Shown: positions 8,077-16,417 of the stretch, one piece after another
Numbering within the stretch: position 1 is the stretch's first letter
Layout of the letters: the number at the start of each line of letters is the position of its first letter
DNA from: JBNARI01 sp049718765
GTDB taxonomy: Bacteria > Bacillota > Sulfobacillia > DUMF01
NCBI GenBank assembly: GCA_049718765.1
Contig: JBNARI010000007.1
Location: 1 to 64,000 of the forward strand
DNA: 64,000 nt
Reading direction: 5' to 3'
Notes under the pieces: model-generated
What the model saw: only the letters and a program-made list of their open reading frames with translations
Database searches by the model: none
Told to the model about the DNA's origin: nothing
Program-made: the position numbers and the translations under genes

Positions 8077-8919
8077 GTGTACAGGATCCTGAAGAAGCGG
8101 GTGCTAACCCCGGTCACGAAACTTTTCGTAGTGGATGCGCCTTTGGTGGCCAGGAAGGCCCAAGCTGGACAGTTCGTAATCGTGAGGGTGTATGAAGCGG
8201 GCGAGAGGATTCCCTTGACGATTGCGGACTTTGACAGGGACGCGGGTACAGTGACCGTGGTGTTCCAGGAAGTGGGCAAGACCACCAAGAAGCTAGGCCA
8301 GCTCAACGAGGGGGATTGCATCCTTGACTTTGTTGGGCCGCTGGGAGTGCCTGCCGAGCTTCCCAGGCAGGGGCATTTGTGTTTGGTAGGCGGGGGCGTT
8401 GGAGTTGCGCCCATCTACCCCAAGGCCAAAGCGATCAAGCAGGCTGGGTACCCGGTGCGGATCACGTCAATTATCGGTGCCCGCACAGCTGAACTCCTTA
8501 TATTGGAAGAGGAAATGGCTGCGGTGAGCGACGAGCTCCACGTGTGCACCGACGACGGCAGCAAGGGCTTCCACGGCTTCGTGTCTCAAAAGCTGAAGGA
8601 GTTGATCGACTCTGGAGTGAAGTTCGACGAAGTGATTGCGGTGGGGCCCATGCCAATGATGAGGGCCACAGTTGAGACCACAAGGCCGTACGGACTCAAG
8701 ACCTGGGTGAGCTTGAACCCAATCATGGTTGACGGCACAGGGATGTGCGGCGCGTGCCGGGTCACGGTGGGAGGTCAAACCAAGTTCTGTTGTGTGGATG
8801 GTCCAATGTTTGACGGCCACCTAGTAGACTTTGGCGAGGCCATGAAGCGAAGCCAAATGTACGTGGCCGAGGAAAAGATTGCAGATCACCAGTGCATGTG
8901 TGGGGGTGGCGGCAAGTGA
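8077..8919 (+). CDS. nfnA: NADH-dependent ferredoxin:NADP+ oxidoreductase, small subunit NfnA (SudB-like)
   Basis: A 280-residue ferredoxin-NADP reductase-like flavoprotein with an FAD domain, an NAD(P)-binding domain (VGGGVGVAPIYPKAKAIK) and a C-terminal [2Fe-2S] site (MCGACRVTV…FCCVDGP). In Moorella and Clostridium kluyveri, NfnAB performs flavin-based bifurcation, coupling NADH and reduced ferredoxin to NADP+ reduction. The same family in Pyrococcus was called sulfide dehydrogenase. It overlaps nfnB by four bases (GTGA), so the two are co-translated. The exact electron partners cannot be read from sequence. Confidence 0.92.
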   Translation: MYRILKKRVLTPVTKLFVVDAPLVARKAQAGQFVIVRVYEAGERIPLTIADFDRDAGTVTVVFQEVGKTTKKLGQLNEGDCILDFVGPLGVPAELPRQGHLCLVGGGVGVAPIYPKAKAIKQAGYPVRITSIIGARTAELLILEEEMAAVSDELHVCTDDGSKGFHGFVSQKLKELIDSGVKFDEVIAVGPMPMMRATVETTRPYGLKTWVSLNPIMVDGTGMCGACRVTVGGQTKFCCVDGPMFDGHLVDFGEAMKRSQMYVAEEKIADHQCMCGGGGK

Positions 8920-10313
8920 CGGAGCAGAAGAAGCGGGTTGAGATGCGCAGGCAAGATCCCCAGGTGCGGCGCAGGAACTTCGAAGAGGTTGCCCTGGGCT
9001 ATACTCCCGAAGAAGCCAAGCTTGAGGCTTCTAGGTGTTTACAGTGCAAAAAGCCGCTGTGCGTGGAAGGGTGCCCGGTCAACGTAAAGATACCCGAGTT
9101 CATCAAGTGGATAAAGGAAGGCGACCCAAAGCATGCCTTAAGAGTGATAAAGGACACCAACAACCTGCCGGCGATTTGCGGTAGGGTGTGCCCCCAGGAA
9201 ACCCAGTGTGAGGCCAAATGCATCCTTGGGCGCAAGGGCCAGCCCATAGCAATTGGCAGGCTTGAAAGGTTTGCGGCAGATCACGGGGAAACCGATAGCT
9301 TCCAAGAGGATTGTCCCGCCAAGCCCACGGGAGAAAAGGTGGCAGTGGTTGGATCGGGGCCCGCGGGCCTGACGTGTGCCGCTGACCTCGCCAAGCTTGG
9401 TTACAGGGTGACCATATTTGAGGCGTTGCATGCCCCAGGGGGAGTGCTGATTTACGGCATTCCAGAGTTCAGGCTTCCAAAGCGCATAGTTCAAAAGGAA
9501 GTGAACTACGTCAAGAGCTTGGGCGTGGAAATCCTGACCAACGTTATCGTGGGGCGTACCTTAACTGTGGACGACCTTTTTGCCCAAGGGTACAAGGCTG
9601 TGTTCCTGGGCACTGGCGCGGGCCTGCCCAAGTTCATGGGGATCCCTGGGGAAAACCTCAACGGCGTATACTCAGCCAACGAATGGCTCACCAGGATCAA
9701 CTTGATGAAGGCTTACCTTTTCCCTGAATACGATACGCCCATCAAGAAGGGCAAGCGCGTTGCTGTGGTTGGCGGCGGAAACGTGGCCATGGATGCGGTG
9801 CGGTGCGCCCTGAGGCTGGGTGCTGAGGAAGCGTACATTATTTACCGTCGCGGGCGCGAGGAGATGCCAGCAAGGGCAGAAGAGGTGGAGAACGCCGAGG
9901 AGGAAGGCGTCAAGTTCATGTTCTTGACCAACCCGGTGCGCATATTAGGCACTGACCAGGGATGGGTCAAGGCAATTGAGTGCCAGAGAATGGAACTGGG
10001 CGAGCCAGATGAGTCTGGCAGGAGGAGACCAGTGCCGGTCAAGGACTCCTTGTTCCAAATCGAAGTTGACACTGTGATTATGGCTTTGGGAACAAGCCCC
10101 AACCCCATCGTTGCCCAAACCACACCCAACTTGCAGGCACATCGATGGGGTGGGCTGATTGCGGACGAGGAGACCGGTGCCACGACGAGGCCTGGTGTAT
10201 ACGCGGGCGGTGACGCAGTGACTGGAGCTGCCACAGTGATCCTAGCCATGGGCGCTGGCAAGAAGGCAGCAGCAGCAATCCATCGCTACCTGTCTGAGAA
10301 GTCTGGGGGATGA
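8916..10313 (+). CDS. nfnB: NADH-dependent ferredoxin:NADP+ oxidoreductase, large subunit NfnB (GltD-like)
   Basis: About 465 residues. The N-terminal iron-sulfur domain has CLQCKKPLCVEGCP and CGRVCPQETQCEAKC, ligands for two [4Fe-4S] clusters. A dinucleotide site (VAVVGSGPAGLTCAADLAKL) binds FAD and a second (VAVVGGGNVAMDAVRCALR) binds NADPH, as in the small subunit of glutamate synthase. No glutamate synthase large subunit is nearby, and pairing with NfnA makes NfnB the better call. GTG 8916 overlaps the nfnA stop. Confidence 0.92.
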   Translation: MTEQKKRVEMRRQDPQVRRRNFEEVALGYTPEEAKLEASRCLQCKKPLCVEGCPVNVKIPEFIKWIKEGDPKHALRVIKDTNNLPAICGRVCPQETQCEAKCILGRKGQPIAIGRLERFAADHGETDSFQEDCPAKPTGEKVAVVGSGPAGLTCAADLAKLGYRVTIFEALHAPGGVLIYGIPEFRLPKRIVQKEVNYVKSLGVEILTNVIVGRTLTVDDLFAQGYKAVFLGTGAGLPKFMGIPGENLNGVYSANEWLTRINLMKAYLFPEYDTPIKKGKRVAVVGGGNVAMDAVRCALRLGAEEAYIIYRRGREEMPARAEEVENAEEEGVKFMFLTNPVRILGTDQGWVKAIECQRMELGEPDESGRRRPVPVKDSLFQIEVDTVIMALGTSPNPIVAQTTPNLQAHRWGGLIADEETGATTRPGVYAGGDAVTGAATVILAMGAGKKAAAAIHRYLSEKSGG

Positions 10314-10316
10314 AGC

Positions 10317-11180
10317 TTGAGCGCGACTATAATCGACGGTAAGGCAATTGCGTCCAGGATAAGGCGGGAGGTAGCGGCGAGGGTAAGCCAGCTCAGGTCC
10401 AGGGGACTAACGCCTGGGCTGGCTGTTGTGCTCGTTGGCGATGACCCGGCCTCGGTCACATACGTGGCCAACAAGGAAAAGGCGTGTGCAGAAGTGGGCA
10501 TAAGGTCCATCGTAAGGAGGTTCCCGGAGGACGCAGAGGAAGCCCAAGTTATTGCAGCTATCGAAGAGCTCAACCGCGACCCAGAAGTTCATGGCATACT
10601 GGTGCAATTGCCACTCCCGCCCACAATACGCGAAGAGGCCTGCATCAATGCTATCCATCCCTCCAAGGACGTTGACGGGTTCCATCCCATAAACGTTGGA
10701 ATGCTGGCAATTGGCCAACCCAGGTTTGTGCCGTGCACACCTGCTGGAATCCTCGAGCTTCTGGACAGCTATTCCGTGAAGGTCGAGGGCCAGGAAGCGG
10801 TGGTTGTTGGCAGGTCGAACATCGTGGGAAAGCCCGTGGCCACGCTGCTTCTGCAGCGAAACGCAACGGTAACGGTGTGCCACTCAAGGACACGGGACCT
10901 GGGATCAGTGACCAGTAGGGCGGACATCCTGGTTGTGGCGATTGGGAAGCCCCGGATGATATCACCAGAAATGGTGAAGGCAGGGGCAGTGGTTATTGAC
11001 GTGGGCACCAACAGGGTGGACGGCAAGCTCGTGGGGGACGTAGATTTCCACACTGTGAAAGAGCGGGCCTCCATGATAACCCCTGTGCCTGGGGGCGTGG
11101 GACCCATGACCATAGCCATGCTTTTGAGAAACTGCGTTCAGGCAGCTGAAGCCCATGCTTCAAACCTTCACAGTTTATGA
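10317..11180 (+). CDS. folD: Bifunctional methylenetetrahydrofolate dehydrogenase/cyclohydrolase FolD
   Basis: A 287-residue FolD. It interconverts 5,10-methylene-THF and 10-formyl-THF with NADP(H), feeding one-carbon units to purine synthesis and, in acetogens, the methyl branch of the Wood-Ljungdahl pathway. SVTYVANKEKAC contains the catalytic Tyr and Lys. QLPLP, KDVDGFHP and the C-terminal PVPGGVGPMT are family signatures. TTG 10317 lies four bases after the nfnB stop. Being next to NfnAB, an NADPH-producing complex, may be functionally meaningful. Confidence 0.97.
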   Translation: MSATIIDGKAIASRIRREVAARVSQLRSRGLTPGLAVVLVGDDPASVTYVANKEKACAEVGIRSIVRRFPEDAEEAQVIAAIEELNRDPEVHGILVQLPLPPTIREEACINAIHPSKDVDGFHPINVGMLAIGQPRFVPCTPAGILELLDSYSVKVEGQEAVVVGRSNIVGKPVATLLLQRNATVTVCHSRTRDLGSVTSRADILVVAIGKPRMISPEMVKAGAVVIDVGTNRVDGKLVGDVDFHTVKERASMITPVPGGVGPMTIAMLLRNCVQAAEAHASNLHSL

Positions 11181-12357
11181 GCTGACCAAGAGGATCAAGC
11201 TTGCCATTGAGGGGGACCCCCTCCTCCAGGCGGTCTTGGTGCGGGGCGAGATATCCAATTTCCGCAGGCACAGCTCAGGCCACGTTTGGTTTTCCCTCAA
11301 GGACGAAGCTGCCACCATAAGGTGCGTCATGTTCAAGTCCAGAGCTTCTAGGCTCGAGTTCAGCCCCTGCGACGGAATGAGCGTTCTGGTGTTCGGTTCG
11401 GTGTCCGTGTACGAGAAGGAAGGCCAGTACCAGCTTTACGTGGAAACCATGGTCCCAGAGGGAGAAGGTGCGATCAAGCTTGAGTTGGAGCGGCTCAAGA
11501 GCAAGTTGGCTGCTGAGGGGCTCTTCAATCCGGAGAGGAAAAGGCCGCTGCCTTTATTTCCCAGGAAAATTGGCGTGGTCACTTCCATGGACGGCGCCGC
11601 GGTGAAGGATATCATTGCGGTGGCCAGGCGTCGGTTCCCTGGCTGTGAGCTGGTGGTGGCTGGAGTGCTGGTGCAAGGCGAGAACGCCCCGGCCACAATC
11701 TGCGAGGGGCTGGCGTTGGTGAACGAAGTTGAAGGTGTGGATGTGGTGATTATTGGCAGAGGAGGCGGAAGCGCCGAGGAGCTGTGGGCGTTCAACGACG
11801 AACGGGTTGTGCGCGCGGTTTACTCTTCCAGGGCCCCGGTAGTGTCTGCTGTTGGACACGAGAGGGACGTCACGTTAGTTGATTTGGTTGCGGACGTGAG
11901 GGCGCCAACGCCTTCTGCTGCCGCAGAGCTCGTTGTGCCGGACAAGCAGGCGCTTGTGATGAGGGTACAGAAAGACGTTGCTGCCCTGGGCCGAGCCGTG
12001 GAGTCTGCCCTGGCGAGGCGCAAGTCCTACCTGGAGCTGATGCAGCGGGTGCTGGCGCTGCGCGGTCCAGAGATGAGGATTGCCGAAACTGCAAAGCGCG
12101 TGGAGCAGTGCGCTGCAAGGATCCAGGGGGCGGTGCAGGCTTTCCTCAGGAGTCAAAGGCACAGGGTGGAGCTGGCAGCCAAAGCCCTTGAAGGATGTAA
12201 CCCCCAACACGCCTTAAGGATGGGCTACGCAATTGTGAGGTCCCCTGATGGTTCGGTCCTCACTACGGTAAGGCGGGTGTACCCGGGCATGAATGTGGGC
12301 GTGCAGCTCTTCGACGGCAGGTTCGATGCCCAGGTGGGGCAAGTGTCGGAGGTGTAG
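11155..12357 (+). CDS. xseA: Exodeoxyribonuclease VII large subunit
   Basis: A 400-residue catalytic subunit of exonuclease VII, which degrades single-stranded DNA to short oligonucleotides. It has an N-terminal OB-fold (LVRGEISNFRRHSSGHVWFS) and the catalytic domain with IGVVTS, GRGGGSAEELWAFN and VVSAVGHERD, and a C-terminal coiled-coil region. The start overlaps the end of folD by 26 bases, and xseB follows directly. Confidence 0.97.
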   Translation: MLQTFTVYELTKRIKLAIEGDPLLQAVLVRGEISNFRRHSSGHVWFSLKDEAATIRCVMFKSRASRLEFSPCDGMSVLVFGSVSVYEKEGQYQLYVETMVPEGEGAIKLELERLKSKLAAEGLFNPERKRPLPLFPRKIGVVTSMDGAAVKDIIAVARRRFPGCELVVAGVLVQGENAPATICEGLALVNEVEGVDVVIIGRGGGSAEELWAFNDERVVRAVYSSRAPVVSAVGHERDVTLVDLVADVRAPTPSAAAELVVPDKQALVMRVQKDVAALGRAVESALARRKSYLELMQRVLALRGPEMRIAETAKRVEQCAARIQGAVQAFLRSQRHRVELAAKALEGCNPQHALRMGYAIVRSPDGSVLTTVRRVYPGMNVGVQLFDGRFDAQVGQVSEV

Positions 12358-12361
12358 GGAC

Positions 12362-12571
12362 TTGACTTTCGAGGAGGCCCTCAAGCGACTTGAGGAAATC
12401 GTTCAGAAGGTGGAAGGCGGCAACCTTAGCCTGGATGAGATGATGGCACTGTACGAGGAAGGGATGGGCCTTTCAAGGTTTTGTATGGAAAAGCTGAACG
12501 AGGCGGAACGCAAAGTGCTCCAGGTGATTCGCGGCGCTGACGGAGTGCCGGAGGTAAGGGAGCTTGACTGA
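12362..12571 (+). CDS. xseB: Exodeoxyribonuclease VII small subunit
   Basis: A 69-residue helical protein that binds XseA. FEEALKRLEEIVQKVEGG and LSLDEMMALYEEGM are family signatures. TTG 12362 (MTFEEALKRL) follows GGAGGT in the end of xseA at good spacing. The stop overlaps the TTG start of ispA. Confidence 0.96.
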   Translation: MTFEEALKRLEEIVQKVEGGNLSLDEMMALYEEGMGLSRFCMEKLNEAERKVLQVIRGADGVPEVRELD

Positions 12572-13418
12572 CTTGCTTGAGGTGTGGCGAGAGCGGTTGG
12601 AATTGGAGTTGCACAACACCTTGAGGGAACGGCGGATGCCCCAGGGGCTGAAAGCAGCCATGGAGTACGCGCTGTTCCCAGGGGGAAAGCGACTGAGGCC
12701 ACTGCTCACCATCGCGAGCTGCGTGGGCAGCGGTGGGAATGCCTCAGAGGCGCTTGTTGGCGCTGCTGCGGTGGAACTAGTACACTGCTACTCCCTGGTT
12801 CACGACGACATGCCCGAGATGGACAATTCGCCCACCCGCAGGGGGAGGGCGTCTCTCCATGCTGCCTTCGGGCAAGGCGTGGCCCTGCTTGTGGGGGATG
12901 CCTTGCTCACGCTAGGGTTCGAGCTGCTTGGGGACCTGCCTCCAGAGAAAGCGCACCTGTGCGTGGGAATCCTGGCCCGCTGTGCAGGTGGGGAGGGGAT
13001 GGTCGGGGGGCAGTACATGGACATGTTCCCGGCCAGAGCGCACCAGGCTGGTGAAGGCTTCGCGGATTTCGCCTTGACCGTGGCCAGGCTCAAGACTGGA
13101 CGGCTGTTTGGGGCTGCAGCAGGGCTGGGGTGGGTACTGGGCTCAGCGCATCCAGCTGATTTCGAGAACGCGGTGAGCTTCGGCGAGAAAATTGGCACTG
13201 CATTTCAAATCCTGGACGACATCGAGGATTGGACTTCCGGTGAAGATCAGGGCAAGTGGGAAATTCCTGCGATTATGTCAACAGCGCAATGCAGGACGGT
13301 GGCAGCAGGTCTGATTAAGGAAGCCCTTGAGCTATTGAGGCATTTCCCTGTGCCAGAGCCTTTGGAAGAATTCGTGGCGTTGGCAATTCCCAAAGACACG
13401 CTGGATCTTGTGCTATAA
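12564..13418 (+). CDS. ispA: Farnesyl/geranyl diphosphate synthase family polyprenyl synthase
   Basis: A 284-residue trans-prenyl synthase that condenses IPP with allylic diphosphates. The first aspartate-rich motif is DDMPEMDN, preceded by FPGGKRLRP. The second is DDIEDWTSG, a little divergent from the usual DDILD. The region between that motif and the C terminus is slightly short. TTG 12564 overlaps the xseB stop. The last codons hold a promoter-like TGCTATAAT that may start the OLE RNA. Product chain length cannot be fixed from sequence. Confidence 0.93.
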   Translation: MTDLLEVWRERLELELHNTLRERRMPQGLKAAMEYALFPGGKRLRPLLTIASCVGSGGNASEALVGAAAVELVHCYSLVHDDMPEMDNSPTRRGRASLHAAFGQGVALLVGDALLTLGFELLGDLPPEKAHLCVGILARCAGGEGMVGGQYMDMFPARAHQAGEGFADFALTVARLKTGRLFGAAAGLGWVLGSAHPADFENAVSFGEKIGTAFQILDDIEDWTSGEDQGKWEIPAIMSTAQCRTVAAGLIKEALELLRHFPVPEPLEEFVALAIPKDTLDLVL

Positions 13419-13419
13419 T
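13411..13419 (+). promoter_or_regulatory. Extended -10 promoter-like element before the OLE RNA
   Basis: TGCTATAAT is a perfect extended -10 sequence (TGn plus TATAAT) and includes the ispA stop codon TAA. Transcription would begin near 13426, just upstream of the structured RNA. No good -35 box is visible at 16-18 bases, which extended -10 promoters can tolerate. Inferred from sequence only. Confidence 0.45.
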
Positions 13420-13429
13420 GATGAGCTGG

Positions 13430-13980
13430 ATTCGCTATCGGGCGCGGTGGCGCAGTATCCTAGTCGGTACTGGCTGTCCCGAGAACGGACCTAAAAAGCC
13501 GTAGAGGGCACACCGATGAAACTGCTTGCGCGGGCTGGTTGCTGCCCAGCGGCCGGTCCGGGCAGGCGGGAAGGGGATGGGGCAGCCCGCAACGGCATGC
13601 TGGTGGAGACCCTATCCCCGTGAGGCTTGCGTTGTGAGGCGCAAGTGAAACCTGCAGGTGGAGAAAACTGCCTGCAGTGTAGCCTGCCCTGAGCGGTGCC
13701 AGAGGGAGGCACATGCCGAAATCGGCGCTGCAAAAGGGGCTAGGGGCGGTGCTGACCGTCAAGGAAAACTTCTAGGCTGTCGCTCCGGCGCAGGCAGGGA
13801 GGATTAAAGTACGGTCTAAGTGGCGATCCAGCGCAACCTTCGGCGACGAGGTTGGGCAGCCTTAAAGGGAAACCGCCCGTTCGGCGACGACGGGTGGCTG
13901 GCAGGGAAAGCCTGCTGGACCTAAGCCGTAGCATTTACTCGCTGCCTGGCCACCGCGCCACTCAGGCGGAATCTTTGGGG
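13430..13980 (+). ncRNA. ole: OLE RNA (ornate large extremophilic RNA)
   Basis: A roughly 550-base stretch with no sustained open frame and many short inverted repeats. A long-range closing stem is exact: GGCGCGGTGGC at 13441-13451 pairs with GCCACCGCGCC at 13949-13959. OLE RNAs are known in extremophilic and anaerobic Firmicutes, lie between ispA and dxs, and are followed by the gene for their membrane partner OapA. All three context features are present. OLE forms a membrane-associated ribonucleoprotein involved in stress and Mg2+/alcohol tolerance in Bacillus halodurans. An RNase P RNA was considered and fits less well. Confidence 0.88.
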
Positions 13981-13982
13981 AG

Positions 13983-14534
13983 ATGCCTATTAAACTGGAC
14001 AAGTCCGTCCTTGTGCACGCTGCTACCTTTGGTTTCTTCTCCTTCGCAACAGCACTGGCCATGACTGGCCCGTTGAACAAAGCAGCCGCCAGCATCAGCG
14101 TTGGGTTTGCGGGTTCCCTGTTGTTGACAGTGATCCTAGCAGGCATCGGGTTTGACATGGTGGGCGTTGCAGTGGCTTCAGCTGACGAAGCTGTTTTCCA
14201 CGCCTTGGCTTCAAAGAAACTTAGGGGGGCCAAGAAAGGGGTCTGGCTGTGCAGGAACAGGGCCCGGGTGATAAGCTTTTGCAACGACTTCGTGGGAGAC
14301 GTTTGTGGCACAATAGCTGGTGCGATCGGCACCGTGTTGGCCATGAAGGTTGGTGGGGCCAAGTTGGTGCCGGTTGTGGTGGCAGGTGTGGCTTCCCTGA
14401 ACGTAGCTGGCAAGGCGTTAGCAAAGGGCGTGGCGGTCTCTAGGCCCAACGACATAGTGAGGTTTGTGGGGATTGTGCTTGATTGGGTCGGGGACCTGGG
14501 GTGGGGCCGAAAGGGGGATGCCAGGAAAGCGTGA
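13983..14534 (+). CDS. oapA: OLE RNA-associated membrane protein OapA
   Basis: A 183-residue protein with several hydrophobic helices (FGFFSFATALAMTG, GFAGSLLLTVILAGIGFDMV, GTIAGAIGTVLAMKVG, LVPVVVAGVASLNVAG). In Bacillus halodurans OapA binds OLE RNA and recruits it to the membrane. The assignment rests on position immediately downstream of the OLE RNA and upstream of dxs, and on size and membrane layout. The motif VASADEAVFHALASKKLRGA between helices is basic and could contact RNA. The ATG follows GGGGAG. It overlaps dxs by four bases. Confidence 0.88.
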   Translation: MPIKLDKSVLVHAATFGFFSFATALAMTGPLNKAAASISVGFAGSLLLTVILAGIGFDMVGVAVASADEAVFHALASKKLRGAKKGVWLCRNRARVISFCNDFVGDVCGTIAGAIGTVLAMKVGGAKLVPVVVAGVASLNVAGKALAKGVAVSRPNDIVRFVGIVLDWVGDLGWGRKGDARKA

Positions 14535-16417
14535 GCGTGCTTGAGAAAGTAAGCTCTCCTTCTGACTTGAAGAAGCTGGGCAAAGCGGAACTGAGGCTGC
14601 TATGCAGTGAAATAAGGGAGCGCATAATCCAGGTGGTGTCCAAGAACGGCGGTCACCTGGGCGCAAGCCTTGGTGCAGTGGAATTGACCGTGGCGCTTCA
14701 CCTGGCTTTTGACTCGCCCAAGGATAAGATAATTTGGGACGTGGGTCATCAGTGTTATGCCCACAAGATCCTCACTGGTCGGAACGCCTTGTTCGACTCC
14801 CTAAGGCTGACCGATGGGATTGCAGGCTTTCCCAAGCGCAGCGAAAGTGCCCACGACGTGTGGGAAACTGGTCACGCGAGCACGTCCATTTCTGCGGCGC
14901 TAGGGTTTGCTAAGGCCCGTGACTTGCTTGGGCAGGACTACCACGTGGTTGCAGTGATCGGAGACGGTTCTCTCACGGGCGGACTTGCATACGAAGGTTT
15001 GAACAACGCCGGACTTGAAGGCACCAGGCTTCTGGTGGTGCTCAACGACAACTCTATGGCAATTAGCAGGAACGTGGGGGCAATAGCAAGCTACCTTGCC
15101 AGGATAAGGACGGATCCCCGTTATTTCAGGACCAGGTCCAGGGTTGTGAACATGCTCAAGAGGTACCCAGGCATTGGCGACTGGCTGGTGGAGGTTGGAA
15201 GCCGGCTCAAGGGAAGTCTCAAATACCTGCTCAACGTGGGGGTGCTGTTTGAGGAGCTTGGTTTCGTATACCTTGGGCCCATAGACGGGCACGACATCGA
15301 CGAAATGGTGTCGGTTTTTTTAAGGTGCAAGGGGATGGAGGGCCCCGTGCTGGTTCACGTTGTGACCGAAAAGGGCAAGGGTTACGCGCCCGCCGAGCTG
15401 AGGCCAGAGGAATACCACGGCACTGGACCCTTCGACGTAGAGACAGGTTGTGCGGTTAGAGGTGGGGACAGACCCACTTACAGCCAGGTGTTCGGGGAAG
15501 CCCTGTGCGAGCTTGCCAGGGAGGACAAGCGCATTGTAGCGATAACCGCGGCAATGAAGGAAGGCACTGGACTTGACAGGTTCGCCCAGGAATTCCCCGA
15601 CAGGTTCTTCGACGTTGGCATTGCCGAGTCCCACGCCGTGGCTTTCGCGGGGGCGCTGGCACTGGCAGGATTGAAGCCCGTAGTGGCGATTTACTCCACT
15701 TTCTTGCAACGGGCTTACGATCAGGTGTCCCACGACGTGTGCCGACAAAACGCGCCAGTGGTGTTCGCAATAGATAGGGCCGGCATCGTGGGTGGAGACG
15801 GAGACACACACCAGGGAGTTTTCGACATTTCGTTCCTAAGGCACATTCCAGGGCTTGTGCTCATGGCCCCAAGGGACCGAAAACGTCTGAGGGACATGCT
15901 CTATACCGCTTTGCGCTTGGAGCGTCCTGCGGCGGTTAGGTATCCAAGGGGTGAGGCCACTGGCGAGCCCTCCCAAGGTTTCGATTTGCTCCAGGTGGGC
16001 AAGGGCGAACTGCTCCGCGAGGGCGAGGATGTGGTGCTGATGGGAGTGGGCACTATGGTAGAAGTCTGCCTTGAAGCAGCGCGCCTTTTGGAGGCGCAGG
16101 GTATAAGGGCTGCGGTGTTCGACCCCATGTTTTTGAACCCCCTGGACGAATTGCAAATAGTGAGGTTGGCCCGGTCTACGGGCGCCCTGGTCACAGTGGA
16201 GGAGCACGTGCTCAAGGGAGGGTTCGGAAGCTCTGTTGCTGAAATAGTTAGCCAGGAAGTGCCTGGATGCTTAATGCGGTGCCTTGGGATTAGCTCAGGA
16301 TTTGTCCCCCACGGCGATCGAAGGGACTGGCTGGTGCGGCTGGGACTTACCCCAGAAATGGTGGCAACGTGCGCAAGACAGCTGCTATCGCGTAAGGGTG
16401 CAGGCGGTGTGCGTTGA
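14531..16417 (+). CDS. dxs: 1-deoxy-D-xylulose-5-phosphate synthase
   Basis: A 628-residue thiamine-diphosphate enzyme that joins pyruvate and glyceraldehyde 3-phosphate, the first step of the MEP isoprenoid pathway. Visible motifs: GGHLGASLGAVELTVALH, WDVGHQCYAHKILTGR, the ThDP site GDGSLTGGLAYEGLNNA, and DRAGIVGGDGDTHQGVFD. GTG 14531 overlaps the oapA stop; GTG 14537 is an alternative. With ispA upstream and ispH at 56799, isoprenoid synthesis is well represented in the window. Confidence 0.97.
   Translation: MSVLEKVSSPSDLKKLGKAELRLLCSEIRERIIQVVSKNGGHLGASLGAVELTVALHLAFDSPKDKIIWDVGHQCYAHKILTGRNALFDSLRLTDGIAGFPKRSESAHDVWETGHASTSISAALGFAKARDLLGQDYHVVAVIGDGSLTGGLAYEGLNNAGLEGTRLLVVLNDNSMAISRNVGAIASYLARIRTDPRYFRTRSRVVNMLKRYPGIGDWLVEVGSRLKGSLKYLLNVGVLFEELGFVYLGPIDGHDIDEMVSVFLRCKGMEGPVLVHVVTEKGKGYAPAELRPEEYHGTGPFDVETGCAVRGGDRPTYSQVFGEALCELAREDKRIVAITAAMKEGTGLDRFAQEFPDRFFDVGIAESHAVAFAGALALAGLKPVVAIYSTFLQRAYDQVSHDVCRQNAPVVFAIDRAGIVGGDGDTHQGVFDISFLRHIPGLVLMAPRDRKRLRDMLYTALRLERPAAVRYPRGEATGEPSQGFDLLQVGKGELLREGEDVVLMGVGTMVEVCLEAARLLEAQGIRAAVFDPMFLNPLDELQIVRLARSTGALVTVEEHVLKGGFGSSVAEIVSQEVPGCLMRCLGISSGFVPHGDRRDWLVRLGLTPEMVATCARQLLSRKGAGGVR

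Noticed and set aside
8916..10313. The GltD-like gene as a glutamate synthase small subunit
   Set aside because: No large glutamate synthase subunit is nearby, and the gene is translationally coupled to the NfnA-type flavoprotein.
13437..13977. The long non-coding region after ispA could be RNase P RNA
   Set aside because: It lacks the order of conserved RNase P segments I would expect, its length and closing stem fit OLE RNA better, and the ispA-oapA-dxs context is specific to OLE.
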